DNA of 64,000 nt, taken from Acinetobacter harbinensis. Lineage in GTDB: Bacteria; Pseudomonadota; Gammaproteobacteria; Pseudomonadales; Moraxellaceae. Below are positions 18,868-27,822 of the stretch, in pieces. The notes beneath the pieces were generated by a model. That model worked only from the letters and a program-made list of their open reading frames with translations. It had not been told where the DNA came from and searched no databases. A program made the position numbers and the translations under genes. The stretch lies in contig NZ_JXBK01000001.1 in assembly GCF_000816495.1 (NCBI RefSeq), positions 2,271,727-2,335,726 of the forward strand, read 5' to 3'. The number at the start of each line of letters is the position of its first letter. Positions within the stretch are counted from its first letter, which is position 1.

Positions 18868-19374
18868 ATGCATACCTGCACTGCTAAAATCTTATTTTTA
18901 CATGGATTAGATTCCTCGCGTGAATCAAACAATTTCCATGTGTTAGATGCCAATCATAAATATTGCATCGATATAGATTATCGCAATTTAAACTTTCAAA
19001 CTGTAGCTGATTTTTATCGCGATATTATTGCCAAACTTAAACCTGAAATTTTAATTGGTCATAGCTTAGGGGCGTATTGGGCACTTAAAATGTCGGTATT
19101 ACATAAAATTCCCGCCATTATTGCCAATCCGAGTTTAAATCCTAACTTCCGAACCGATTATCCACCGATTGAAGAAGATGATTTAGAGCATGAAATTGCG
19201 CAAATTGCTTATTTAGAGTTAGGCGATGAAGTTTTAGATATGTACGCGGTTCAACAACAATTAGAACTGTATATGCCTGTACAGGCTTTAGAAGGTGGCC
19301 ATCATCGTTTGGCCAGCCCTGAAAATATCAATGGTTTAATTGAACATATGCAGCGGCATTTTTTAAACCAATAA
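18868..19374 (+). CDS. YqiA/YcfP family alpha/beta hydrolase (UPF0227-like)
   Basis: A short alpha/beta hydrolase (168 residues) with the oxyanion strand ILFLHGLDSSRES near the N-terminus and nucleophile elbow GHSLGAY; the late LEGGHHRL segment supplies the His. Length and motifs fit the YqiA group of small esterases, whose natural substrate is unclear. ATG 18868 is chosen; an in-frame GTG at 18853 would add five residues and neither has a good ribosome-binding site. It converges on apt across a shared hairpin. Confidence 0.8.
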   Translation: MHTCTAKILFLHGLDSSRESNNFHVLDANHKYCIDIDYRNLNFQTVADFYRDIIAKLKPEILIGHSLGAYWALKMSVLHKIPAIIANPSLNPNFRTDYPPIEEDDLEHEIAQIAYLELGDEVLDMYAVQQQLELYMPVQALEGGHHRLASPENINGLIEHMQRHFLNQ

Positions 19375-19402
19375 AAAAGCCTGAGCAATAACCCAGACTT
19401 TT
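19374..19402. terminator. Bidirectional terminator between yqiA-like gene and apt
   Basis: AAAAAG-c-CTG and CAG-a-CTTTTT pair around an AT-rich loop just after the stop codon. The stem is imperfect. Confidence 0.6.
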
Positions 19403-19416
19403 TATGCACAGCTAAA

Positions 19417-19959
19417 TTAAGCCACTTTCGTTTCTGGCTGTGACTTATCATCCAATACGGACCACACTTCTAAACCTAAATCAGTATGTAAATCGGGTAA
19501 ATCAAGGAAGATACTGGCGCCCAATACTTCATGATTACATTTACTCACCAATTGTTTAACTGCTTTTAATGTACCGCCGGTGGCCAACACATCATCCACA
19601 ATAATAATTTTTTGCGGTTGAATATCTGCGGACATCTCTAAACGATCTCGGCCATATTCGAGGCTGTAGCCCACACCCACTACAGGTGGCGGTAGTTTAC
19701 CGGCCTTACGAACCAACAATAAGCTCTTGCCCAAACGCTGCGCCAAAAGACTGGCCAAAACGAAGCCGCGCGCTTCCACAGCCACAAAGCTTTCAACTTG
19801 TTCTAATTTATCTGCAGGAATACTGGCCACCAACGCATCGGTTAATAGCTCAATATTGCCCATAAATAAAGGCGTTAAATCAAAAAAACAAATACCAGGT
19901 TTTGGGAAATCTTGGACACTACGAATATTAGACCACAACGTTGCAGACAAATTGCTCAT
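19417..19959 (-). CDS. apt: Adenine phosphoribosyltransferase
   Basis: Converts adenine and PRPP to AMP in purine salvage. The 180-residue product has the type I phosphoribosyltransferase PRPP motif IIIVDDVLATGGTL and the Apt segments DFPKPGICFFDLTPL and VEARGFVLASLLAQRLG. ATG 19959 gives the family start MSNLSATLWSNIRSVQDFP; the bases before it (TTCTCTCCCC) contain no Shine-Dalgarno match, and the frame stays open to 20064, so the start is less certain than the identity. Confidence 0.94.
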   Translation of the reverse strand: MSNLSATLWSNIRSVQDFPKPGICFFDLTPLFMGNIELLTDALVASIPADKLEQVESFVAVEARGFVLASLLAQRLGKSLLLVRKAGKLPPPVVGVGYSLEYGRDRLEMSADIQPQKIIIVDDVLATGGTLKAVKQLVSKCNHEVLGASIFLDLPDLHTDLGLEVWSVLDDKSQPETKVA

Positions 19960-20459
19960 GGGGAGAGAAGCACTAAAAAAAGAATGGGCGAATTTTAACG
20001 CTTTATCAAGAAAATGGCCAGTAAATGAGCACTTCTCAAACAAGGGATATGCAGATATTAACATTTAGAATATTGTTTTTTATGGTTTTAATTATTTTAA
20101 AAAAAGACTAAAAAATTCGGTACTAAGCCACAAAATAGCAGAGCTGCAACTATTTTCCTGCTCGACCTTAGTCTAAAACATGCATATGCTTGTGTTGAGC
20201 GCTTTTAGGTTCTGCTTCATAGTGCAATAAATTATATGCTACATCCTTATTTTCAAAGAATTCTAGACTTGATTCTCTACTGCTATGTGCTGTGATGGTA
20301 AATTTAGTCTTTAAACTGGGATATTTGCTTTACATTGCCCCTAGAACTGCGTAAGAATTTGATTAAATACGCCCTGTGACTGTGCGCGCCGTAGAGTCAT
20401 GCGTTATATAAAATTTTACTGACTGCACTTTTTAAAAAGTTAGTGTTGTGGAGAATGAA
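19960..20459. other. Intergenic region upstream of the rub operon
   Basis: About 500 bases between divergent apt and rubA. No protein-like frame, tRNA or terminator is seen. It should contain the apt promoter and the rubA promoter (a TATATAAA stretch lies about 50 bases before rubA), but neither can be assigned firmly. Confidence 0.4.
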
Positions 20460-20624
20460 ATGAAAAAGTATCAATGCATCGTGTGTGGATGGATTTATGA
20501 CGAAGCCGAAGGTTGGCCACAAGATGGGATTGTTGCTGGAACCAAATGGGAAGATATTCCAGAGGATTGGACTTGCCCAGATTGCGGCGTCTCTAAAGTA
20601 GACTTTGAAATGGTGGAGTTTTAA
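20460..20624 (+). CDS. rubA: Rubredoxin
   Basis: A 54-residue rubredoxin. It has the two iron-binding CxxC(G) knuckles, Cys6/Cys9 and Cys39/Cys42, and the conserved [11 protein letters not shown] segment. The single Fe(Cys)4 site carries electrons from rubredoxin reductase to an alkane hydroxylase such as AlkM (not in this window). GGAG lies at proper spacing before the ATG. It is followed by a hairpin and then rubB; the order rubA-rubB-estB-oxyR is the arrangement known in Acinetobacter baylyi ADP1. Confidence 0.96.
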   Translation: MKKYQCIVCGWIYDEAEGWPQDGIVAGTKWEDIPEDWTCPDCGVSKVDFEMVEF

Positions 20625-20635
20625 TCATTGATACG

Positions 20636-20662
20636 AAAGACCATACTCTATGGTCTTTTTTT
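20636..20662 (+). terminator. Terminator-like hairpin between rubA and rubB
   Basis: AAAGACCATA pairs perfectly with TATGGTCTTT around CTC, followed by T residues. It sits inside an operon, so it probably gives partial termination and more rubredoxin than reductase. Confidence 0.8.
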
Positions 20663-20692
20663 ATATCTCATACAAATGCTTTGGAGAGAACT

Positions 20693-21871
20693 ATGCATCC
20701 GATCGTTATCATTGGTTCAGGTATGGCAGGTTATGCTGCAGCGCGTGAATTTCGTAAGCTGAATCCTGAGCATGAACTGATTATGGTTTGTGCAGATGAT
20801 GCGGTAAACTATGCCAAACCGACACTGTCAAATGCTTTGGTGGGTAAAAAAGCCCCCGAACAAATTGGTTTAGGCGATGCAGCCAAAATGAGTACACAAC
20901 TCAATATGCGTATTGAAACGCAAACTTGGGTCAAAGAAATCCAAAGCCAACAGCATCAATTACTATTAGAAAAAGATGGACAACAAAGCATTCAAGCTTA
21001 TTCTAAATTGGTTTTGGCTGTCGGTGCCAATCCAGTACGTTTAGCCATTGCCGGCGATGGCAGTGATGACATTCATGTGGTCAACAATTTAAAAGACTAC
21101 ACCGCATTTCGTAAAAATCTGGATCAACATCAAGATAAACGCGTGGTCATTTTAGGCGCAGGTCTGATTGGCTGTGAGTTTGCCAACGATTTACAAAATA
21201 CCGAACACCAAGTCACGGTGATTGACTTAGCCGCTCAGCCCTTAGCACGTTTAATTCCCGCGCATGTCGCTTCATCTTTTCAAGAGAAGCTTGAACAGAC
21301 CGGTATTGTGTTCGTATTGGGCACAACTGTTGAAAAAGTCACTCAAGTGGATACAGGTGACTATCAAATCACTTTGGCCAATGGTCAGTTTTTGGTGGCC
21401 GACGTTGTACTTTCTGCCGTTGGCTTACAACCGAATTTAGAGTTAGCTAAAGCCACCGACATTCATTGCAGTCGTGGCATTTTAACCAATGTACTGTTAG
21501 AGACCAATCAAGCTGATATTTATGCCATTGGTGACTGTGCTGAAGTGAATGGTTTATTATTGCCTTATGTGATGCCAATTATGCAACAAGCGCGCGCGCT
21601 GGCAAAAACATTAAATGGTCAAAATACGCAAGTTCACTATCCGGCGATGCCTGTTGCGGTCAAAACGCCAGCTGCGCCGCTCACCGTATTGCCTGCGCCC
21701 ATCGATGTTGATGTGACGTGGGAAACTGAACAACTTGAAGATGGTATGATTGCCAAAGCCATGGATAATCAAAATAACGTGCGTGGCTTTGTGTTGTTGG
21801 GTGCAACCGCAGCCAAACAGCGTCTGAGCTTAACCAAACTGGTTCCTGACTTGATTCCGACAGCTGTTTAA
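20693..21871 (+). CDS. rubB: Rubredoxin reductase, FAD/NAD(P)H-dependent
   Basis: A 392-residue pyridine nucleotide-disulfide-type flavoprotein that passes electrons from NAD(P)H to rubredoxin. The FAD-binding dinucleotide fold is at the N-terminus (IVIIGSGMAGYAAAREF), the NAD(P)H-binding fold in the middle (RVVILGAGLIGCEFAND), and the second FAD contact near 275-285 (ADIYAIGDCAEV). ATG 20693 is preceded by GGAGAGAA; an in-frame TTG at 20681 is less likely. Essential for alkane use in ADP1 by family knowledge. Confidence 0.95.
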   Translation: MHPIVIIGSGMAGYAAAREFRKLNPEHELIMVCADDAVNYAKPTLSNALVGKKAPEQIGLGDAAKMSTQLNMRIETQTWVKEIQSQQHQLLLEKDGQQSIQAYSKLVLAVGANPVRLAIAGDGSDDIHVVNNLKDYTAFRKNLDQHQDKRVVILGAGLIGCEFANDLQNTEHQVTVIDLAAQPLARLIPAHVASSFQEKLEQTGIVFVLGTTVEKVTQVDTGDYQITLANGQFLVADVVLSAVGLQPNLELAKATDIHCSRGILTNVLLETNQADIYAIGDCAEVNGLLLPYVMPIMQQARALAKTLNGQNTQVHYPAMPVAVKTPAAPLTVLPAPIDVDVTWETEQLEDGMIAKAMDNQNNVRGFVLLGATAAKQRLSLTKLVPDLIPTAV

Positions 21872-21883
21872 GCGTTTAATAGC

Positions 21884-21912
21884 AAGGACATTGTTTCAAC
21901 AAAATGTCCTTT
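21884..21912 (+). terminator. Terminator-like hairpin between rubB and estB
   Basis: AAGGACATTGTT pairs with ACAAAATGTCCTT around a small loop with one bulge; the 3' arm runs into TTTT. A second intra-operon hairpin that could reduce distal transcription. Confidence 0.6.
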
Positions 21913-21925
21913 TGCGGGGAAACAA

Positions 21926-22870
21926 ATGAATAGTGCACTGAGCTTTACCAATTCTCCCTACACCTCTTTTATGCATGAAACCAAAATCCGCTTAAGCAAT
22001 GGTATTGAGCTGCATGTGGAAATGGGCGGAAACCCTCAAGATCCAGCCATTATGCTGATTATGGGTTTAGGCGCACAAATGTTATTTTGGCCTGACTTTT
22101 TTTGTAAATCATTGATTGATCAAGGTTATCGCGTTATTCGTTTTGATAATCGTGATATTGGATTGTCCTCAAAAATTCGTCATTCTGGCCCACGACTCAA
22201 TACCTTTAAACTCATGGGTCGCTTTGCTTTGGGCTTAGAAAACCAAGGTGCACCTTATAATCTGTATGATATGGCAGAAGATGCTGCATTACTGATTGAG
22301 CATTTGGGACTGGAAACTGTTTCGGTACTGGGGGCATCCATGGGTGGCATGATTGCACAAATTTTGGCCGCCAAATATCCGGAAAAAGTCAACACGCTGG
22401 GCTTAATCTTTACCAGTAACAATCAGCCTTTATTGCCGCCACCTTTTCCCAAGCAGCTTTTAAGCTTAATTGGTAAACCGCAATCGACCGATGAAGACGG
22501 CATTGTCAATCATAGCGTGAAAGTTTTTAATCTGATTGGCTCACCCGGCTATGTCAATCAACTTGAGGTGATGCAAACTGCGCGTAAATTATATCAACGA
22601 AGTTATTATCCAGCGGGTGTACTTCAACAGTTTTTAGCAATATTATGTACTGGTTCTTTGCTACAATTGAGTAAGCAAATTCAGCAACCTACCCTTGTGG
22701 TACATGGCTCTTGTGATCGTTTACTTCCACCGAGTCATGGCAAAGCAGTTGCAAAGGCAATTACAGAGGCTAAGTTTGAATTAATTAATGGGATGGGGCA
22801 TGATATGCCTCCTCATTTTATTCCCCATCTTAGCGGATTATTTGCTGATCACTTTAAATTAAAACATTAG
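21926..22870 (+). CDS. estB: Esterase EstB, alpha/beta hydrolase
   Basis: A 314-residue alpha/beta hydrolase with strand PAIMLIMGLGAQMLFW, nucleophile elbow GASMGGM, acid in SCDRLLPPSHG and late His in NGMGHDMPP. It carries no export signal, so it is probably cytoplasmic. In ADP1 the equivalent gene encodes an esterase in the rub operon; whether it acts on fatty-acid esters formed during hydrocarbon growth is unknown. GGGGA precedes the ATG, and oxyR begins 6 bases after its stop. Confidence 0.88.
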   Translation: MNSALSFTNSPYTSFMHETKIRLSNGIELHVEMGGNPQDPAIMLIMGLGAQMLFWPDFFCKSLIDQGYRVIRFDNRDIGLSSKIRHSGPRLNTFKLMGRFALGLENQGAPYNLYDMAEDAALLIEHLGLETVSVLGASMGGMIAQILAAKYPEKVNTLGLIFTSNNQPLLPPPFPKQLLSLIGKPQSTDEDGIVNHSVKVFNLIGSPGYVNQLEVMQTARKLYQRSYYPAGVLQQFLAILCTGSLLQLSKQIQQPTLVVHGSCDRLLPPSHGKAVAKAITEAKFELINGMGHDMPPHFIPHLSGLFADHFKLKH

Positions 22871-22876
22871 GACACT

Positions 22877-23782
22877 ATGGCTGCATTACCCTCTTTAAGA
22901 CAGCTGTCATATCTCGTTACACTGTCTGAAACGCTGCATTTTACTGAAGCTGCGCGCCGTTCATTTGTGACCCAATCGACTTTGTCGGGCGGAATCATGG
23001 AGTTAGAGCGCTTGTTGGGTGGGGTTCTCGTTGAACGCGACCGCCAAAATGTACGTTTAACGCCGCTTGGTGAACAGGTGGTTGCGCGAGCCCGTGTTCT
23101 ATTGGCAGATGCACAAGACCTGATGCGTTTAAGTCGTGAGATGAGCGAGCCTTTAACCGGAGATCTGCACTTAGGCATTATCCCGACTATTGCCCCTTTT
23201 CTGTTGTCAAAACTTTTGCAAGAAGTGCATAAAAAATTGCCTAAAATCCAATTGCATTTGCATGAAGCACAAAGTGAAAAAATTGTCGAAAAACTCGAAC
23301 ACGGCAATTTAGACATGATTGTTTTGGCTTTACCTTTTGATACTCGTGGTTTAAAAGTAGCAGAAATTGCCAAAGAAGATTTGTATTTGGTTTGCCATAA
23401 AGCCGACCAAAATGCCAACAGTGCCCGCTCGCTAGACGATTTAGATCTATCGCGTTTGGTTCTACTAGAAGAAGGTCATTGTTTGCGTAACCATGCACTC
23501 AGTGCGTGTCCAGTGGGTGAGCGTAAAAATGACAATCGCTTAAAGGCCAGCTCACTGCCTACTTTAGTAGAAATGGTGTCGTCCAACTTAGGCTTTACCC
23601 TACTTCCTGAAATTGCCATTCATAGCAATATGCTAAAAAGCAATCCAGATCTAGTGGTAAAAGCTATTGATGCTGCTCCAAGTCGTACCTTGGCACTCAT
23701 TACCCGTAAAAGCACTCCATTACAAAATGAATTCGATATGCTTTTGCCTATTTTGCAAAAAATCACTCAGAATCAAAACTAA
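22877..23782 (+). CDS. oxyR: Hydrogen peroxide-sensing LysR-type regulator OxyR
   Basis: A 301-residue LysR-type activator: N-terminal winged helix-turn-helix (LRQLSYLVTLSETLHFTEAA) and a C-terminal sensor domain. The redox pair is visible as Cys202 and Cys211 in EEGHCLRNHALSAC, with the same spacing as Cys199/Cys208 of E. coli OxyR. Disulfide formation switches on catalase and peroxidase genes. The gene follows estB by 6 bases, so it is at least partly transcribed with alkane-oxidation genes, a pathway that generates peroxide. Confidence 0.94.
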   Translation: MAALPSLRQLSYLVTLSETLHFTEAARRSFVTQSTLSGGIMELERLLGGVLVERDRQNVRLTPLGEQVVARARVLLADAQDLMRLSREMSEPLTGDLHLGIIPTIAPFLLSKLLQEVHKKLPKIQLHLHEAQSEKIVEKLEHGNLDMIVLALPFDTRGLKVAEIAKEDLYLVCHKADQNANSARSLDDLDLSRLVLLEEGHCLRNHALSACPVGERKNDNRLKASSLPTLVEMVSSNLGFTLLPEIAIHSNMLKSNPDLVVKAIDAAPSRTLALITRKSTPLQNEFDMLLPILQKITQNQN

Positions 23783-23801
23783 ACAATAAGCTTAATGAAA
23801 T

Positions 23802-23828
23802 AAAAAAGGAGCCTTGGCTCCTTTTTTT
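23802..23828 (+). terminator. Intrinsic terminator after oxyR
   Basis: AAAAAAGGAGCC/GGCTCCTTTTTTT with a TT loop; a strong terminator closing the rub operon, facing ppk. Confidence 0.88.
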
Positions 23829-23995
23829 GCGCTCCACTTAACCGCTCTACCGCTACCGATATCGAAAAACACGCTCCTGACTTATTCATACCAAGCCCAG
23901 AATACAACCGCTATTGCATTCACGCCACTTCAGCGGCAGATTATCAATATAATGCAACAGGTCTATAGGGCCTTATATCGAAATTGGCCAGCTTG

Positions 23996-26077
23996 TTATT
24001 TAATAAGCTCTAACAATATGCGTTGTGCGTTGTGCGGCTCTTCACCTAGCGCAGGTTGTGCGCGCAGCCAAGTGCCATCGCCTTGCAACAACCACGCCTG
24101 CTGATTGTCTTTTAAATACATCAAGAGGCCTTGTTGGTAAATACGCTTTTTCAATGCTGGATTCTCAATCGGAAAACAGGCTTCAACGCGATTAAATAAA
24201 TTACGATCCATCCAATCAGCACTTGAACAGTAAATACGTGCATCGCCATTATTGGCAAAGTAATACACTCGCGTATGCTCTAAAAAACGCCCGACAATTG
24301 AACGCACACGAATATTTTCCGACAGTCCCGGCAAGCCTGGGCGCAAGCAACAAATGGAACGAATAATTAACTCTATATTCACCCCTGCTTGTGAAGCCTC
24401 ATACAGCTTATTAATTAACTGTACTTCGGTCAACGCATTGACTTTAACAATAATTTCGGCTGGCTTACCTGCTTTGGCATTGGCAATTTCTTCATCAATA
24501 AAATGAATCAGCTGCGCATGCAAGGTAAAAGGCGCATGCAGCAATTTTTTCAATTTGGCCATTTTTCCCATACCGGTCAGTTCTTGGAAAATCCGGTGTA
24601 CATCTTCACAAAGTTCTTTATCGGTGGTGAGTAAGCCATAGTCAGTGTAAATCCGTGCATTGCCGGCGTGATAATTCCCTGTGCCCAAATGCACATAGCG
24701 TACCAGTTTATTGTTTTCACGGCGTACCACCAAAATCATTTTAGCATGGGTTTTATAACCAACAATACCGTACACCACCACGGCACCTGCTTCTTGCAAC
24801 ACATTGGCCACTTCAATATTGGATTCTTCATCAAAGCGCGCACGCAGCTCAATAACGGCTGTTACCTCTTTGCCATTACGCGCCGCTTCTGCCAAAACTT
24901 GCACAATTTCAGAATCAGGCCCACTGCGATATAAGGTCTGCTTAATCGCCAACACTTGTGGATCACGCGCTGCTTCTCGCAACAAATTAATTACTGGCCC
25001 AAAGGATTCAAACGGATGGTGCAATAAAATATCTTGCTTTTGCATGGCAGAGAAAATATTTTCAGACTTTTTCAGAACTTTGGGAATAATCGGAGTATGC
25101 GAGTCATAGCGTAAATGAGGACGTTTAAAATCCGATAGCAAGCGTGCCAAATTCACCGGTCCATCGACTTTATATAACTGCTCTTTATGTAGATCGAATT
25201 CATTCAGTAAATAATCATAGATATGTTCAGGACAATTTTGCGTGACCTCTAAACGTACCGCACGACCAAAACGACGCGAGTTTAGCTCGCCTTTTAAGGC
25301 TTTGGCCAAATCTTCTACATCTTCATTTAATGCCAAATCGGCATTGCGCGTGACTCGAAATTGATAGCAACCGGTGGCACTCATACCGGGAAATAAATCG
25401 GAAACATGCTCATGAATAATGGCGGACAGCATGACATGATGTTCCTTGCCATCTGTTAATTCATCCGGTAAACGTACCACGCGCGGCAAAGAGCGCGGTG
25501 CGGGAACGACCGCCAAATCAATTTGCCGCCCAAAGGCATCTTTACCTTCTAAGGTCACAATAAAATTCAGACTTTTATTGACCAAACGCGGAAAAGGATG
25601 TGCAGGGTCTAAGCTAATCGGAGTCAGCACGGGCGCAACTTGTTCTTGAAAATACTTTTTCACCCATGCCGATTGTGCAGGCGTTAACTCCCCACGGCGT
25701 AAAAAACAAATATCCTCGTCGCGCAGTTTAGGCAAAATCGTTTCATTTAAAATTCGGTATTGCCGCTCGATCGCGGTATGTGCGGTTTTGGAAATCCGCT
25801 CTAAGACTTGCTTGGGGGTTAAACCATCTGGAGTACGGCTTTCATTGCCCAAATCTAGTTGTTCCATCAATCCGGCAAAACGAATTTCGAAAAACTCATC
25901 CAAATTACGCGAGAAAATCAACAAGAAGTTCATACGTTCAAGTAAAGGATGTAGCGGATCGACCGCTTGCTCTAAGACCCGCAGATGAAAATCTAAAATA
26001 GACAGTTCACGATTAATGTAACGATCATTATATGTATAGTCGGGCTGTGTAGGAGATGGACCTATTGCAGTATTCAT
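23996..26077 (-). CDS. ppk: Polyphosphate kinase 1
   Basis: PPK1 reversibly polymerises the gamma-phosphate of ATP into polyphosphate at the inner membrane. The 693 residues give the four-domain enzyme: N-terminal [19 protein letters not shown], head domain, then the two PLD-like catalytic domains. The autophosphorylated His is in [11 protein letters not shown] (near residue 435) and the second His in HTRVYYFAN. Its position facing oxyR and downstream of mtgA matches the ADP1 locus. A terminator separates it from mtgA, so it likely has its own promoter. Confidence 0.96.
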   Translation of the reverse strand: MNTAIGPSPTQPDYTYNDRYINRELSILDFHLRVLEQAVDPLHPLLERMNFLLIFSRNLDEFFEIRFAGLMEQLDLGNESRTPDGLTPKQVLERISKTAHTAIERQYRILNETILPKLRDEDICFLRRGELTPAQSAWVKKYFQEQVAPVLTPISLDPAHPFPRLVNKSLNFIVTLEGKDAFGRQIDLAVVPAPRSLPRVVRLPDELTDGKEHHVMLSAIIHEHVSDLFPGMSATGCYQFRVTRNADLALNEDVEDLAKALKGELNSRRFGRAVRLEVTQNCPEHIYDYLLNEFDLHKEQLYKVDGPVNLARLLSDFKRPHLRYDSHTPIIPKVLKKSENIFSAMQKQDILLHHPFESFGPVINLLREAARDPQVLAIKQTLYRSGPDSEIVQVLAEAARNGKEVTAVIELRARFDEESNIEVANVLQEAGAVVVYGIVGYKTHAKMILVVRRENNKLVRYVHLGTGNYHAGNARIYTDYGLLTTDKELCEDVHRIFQELTGMGKMAKLKKLLHAPFTLHAQLIHFIDEEIANAKAGKPAEIIVKVNALTEVQLINKLYEASQAGVNIELIIRSICCLRPGLPGLSENIRVRSIVGRFLEHTRVYYFANNGDARIYCSSADWMDRNLFNRVEACFPIENPALKKRIYQQGLLMYLKDNQQAWLLQGDGTWLRAQPALGEEPHNAQRILLELIK

Positions 26078-26147
26078 ACCGAACCTATCATGATTTAAAA
26101 GTAAGTTTTATACGCTTCAGTATGCTTCAAAATGATGACAACTTCAT

Positions 26148-26179
26148 AGAAAAAAGCCTAGAAATATAGGCTTTTTTCT
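26148..26179 (-). terminator. Intrinsic terminator after mtgA
   Basis: AGAAAAAAGCCTA pairs with TAGGCTTTTTTCT around GAAATA. It lies between mtgA and ppk on the minus strand. Confidence 0.82.
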
Positions 26180-26222
26180 CAACAGATCTAAAAATGGCGG
26201 TAGGCAATTGAAAATAATACGC

Positions 26223-26897
26223 TCAAGGAATATCGCTATAGCGCATATATTTTTGAATCATACGTTTGCGATAATTTAATTTTCGGTCATCCTGATGCGT
26301 TTCATAGTATTTAGGATTGGGTAAAATTGCAGCCAAAAACGCCGCTTGCTCACGCGATAAACTTTTTGAGCTTTGCCCAAAATAATGCTGTGTGGCTGCT
26401 TCTACACCATAAATATGCTCACCAAACTCCACTGAGTTTAAATAGACTTCTAAGATACGTTGTTTGGACCACATGCGCTCCATCATCCACACCGCAATTG
26501 CTTCTTCGCCTTTACGTACAAAAGAGCGCTTATTGAATAAGAAGAGATTTTTTGCCAATTGCTGCGAAATGGTAGAACCACCGGCCACGACTCTACCTTT
26601 GTCTTTATTGCGCTCTAAAGCCGATTGCATGCCTTCCCAGTCAAAGCCATGATGTTGCAGAAATTTTGCATCTTCTGCCGCCACCACGGCCTTTTTTAAA
26701 TAATCACTGATCTGATCATAATCGCGCCATGCATGCTGAATCGGTTTTGAGGGCTGCGACCAATAATCTAAACGCATCATCATGGTGGTGTCGACGCTAT
26801 GCGTGCGCCACCAGACTAAACTACTAAAAATCCAAATTTGTATTAAAAGCACCAGACTGACAAGTATTAACAAACTACGAACAATAAAGGCTTTCAT
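26223..26897 (-). CDS. mtgA: Monofunctional peptidoglycan transglycosylase
   Basis: A 224-residue glycosyltransferase family 51 enzyme that polymerises lipid II into glycan strands. It has one N-terminal membrane anchor (about 8-30), then the catalytic motifs [16 protein letters not shown] with the essential Glu and [15 protein letters not shown]. There is no penicillin-binding transpeptidase domain, so it is the monofunctional form. Starts at ATG 26897, divergent from the rhomboid gene with an 80-base gap. Confidence 0.96.
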   Translation of the reverse strand: MKAFIVRSLLILVSLVLLIQIWIFSSLVWWRTHSVDTTMMMRLDYWSQPSKPIQHAWRDYDQISDYLKKAVVAAEDAKFLQHHGFDWEGMQSALERNKDKGRVVAGGSTISQQLAKNLFLFNKRSFVRKGEEAIAVWMMERMWSKQRILEVYLNSVEFGEHIYGVEAATQHYFGQSSKSLSREQAAFLAAILPNPKYYETHQDDRKLNYRKRMIQKYMRYSDIP

Positions 26898-26976
26898 GTC
26901 AGTGAGTTACTCCAGAATATTTATTTTTTCGTGTTAAGCTTAACGCTCAATATAGCAAAGATTATCAAAGAATAGC

Positions 26977-27789
26977 ATGGCTGAACTTTCACCTCCCCTT
27001 ATTCAAAAAAAAATTGAAGTTCAGTTGTGGTGGCTGACTGCAGTTTTTATTGCCATTAATGTCGGATTATTTCTGTGGCAAGCCCTCACAGGCGTCAATA
27101 TTAGCAGCCCCAGTTTGGTCGATGCCATTCATTGGGGTGCAGATTATGCCCCTTTAACTTTTTTAGAGGAACCTGCGCGGCTGTTTACCAGCATGTTTTT
27201 TCATTTTGGCATGATCCATTTGGTCTTGAATATGTGGGCATTGTATATTTTTGGCAGTGTCGCTGAACAGTTATTTGGCCGTCTCTATTATTTGGGTCTA
27301 TATATTTTAGCCGGCCTGATGGGCAGTTTACTCAGCGGCTTTATTGATATTCAAAATACCTTTGAGCTGTTACAACATCCCGATGCGGCACTTTTCCCTC
27401 GCGTCAGTGCTGGCGCATCTGGTGCAGTCATGGGCATTGGCGGAGCATTAACGCTGCTGTCTTTGTTGCCCGTGTTAGCCAAACAGGCCTTTATCTTAGA
27501 TAAAAAGACCTTGGTCATGGTCATGGCCATCAACTTAATGATTGGCTTTACCATGTCCGGCATTAATAATGCAGCACATCTGGGCGGTCTGTTGATGGGT
27601 GCAGTGTTGGCCGGCATTTGGTATATCGGACAACGTCTGCAACGCCCGAATTTAGCGCTGATTCTTGGTTTAGCACTCGGAACGATAGGCTGTTACCTGT
27701 TTTATGCTTACTGTATGCAACAGGTGGTTATTTTAGAGCCGGTGTGGCGTGAAATTCTTGCAGCCATGCGCGCACAGCTGCATTTTTAA
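26977..27789 (+). CDS. Rhomboid family intramembrane serine protease
   Basis: A 270-residue protein with about seven membrane helices. The catalytic dyad is visible: Ser in GASGAVMG and His in NNAAHLGG, with the helix-2 motif HFGMIHLVLNMWAL contributing the oxyanion His/Asn. Rhomboids cleave membrane helices or their edges; the substrate is unknown. A second, shorter rhomboid is encoded at 35505. It is convergent with the ABC permease gene, only 33 bases away, with no clear terminator between. Confidence 0.92.
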   Translation: MAELSPPLIQKKIEVQLWWLTAVFIAINVGLFLWQALTGVNISSPSLVDAIHWGADYAPLTFLEEPARLFTSMFFHFGMIHLVLNMWALYIFGSVAEQLFGRLYYLGLYILAGLMGSLLSGFIDIQNTFELLQHPDAALFPRVSAGASGAVMGIGGALTLLSLLPVLAKQAFILDKKTLVMVMAINLMIGFTMSGINNAAHLGGLLMGAVLAGIWYIGQRLQRPNLALILGLALGTIGCYLFYAYCMQQVVILEPVWREILAAMRAQLHF

Positions 27790-27822
27790 TGCTCAGTATT
27801 GAAAAAATAATGCGCCCAATGA

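Noticed and set aside
23814..24104. 96-codon plus-strand open frame
   Set aside because: Begins at the oxyR terminator and its second half is antisense to ppk.
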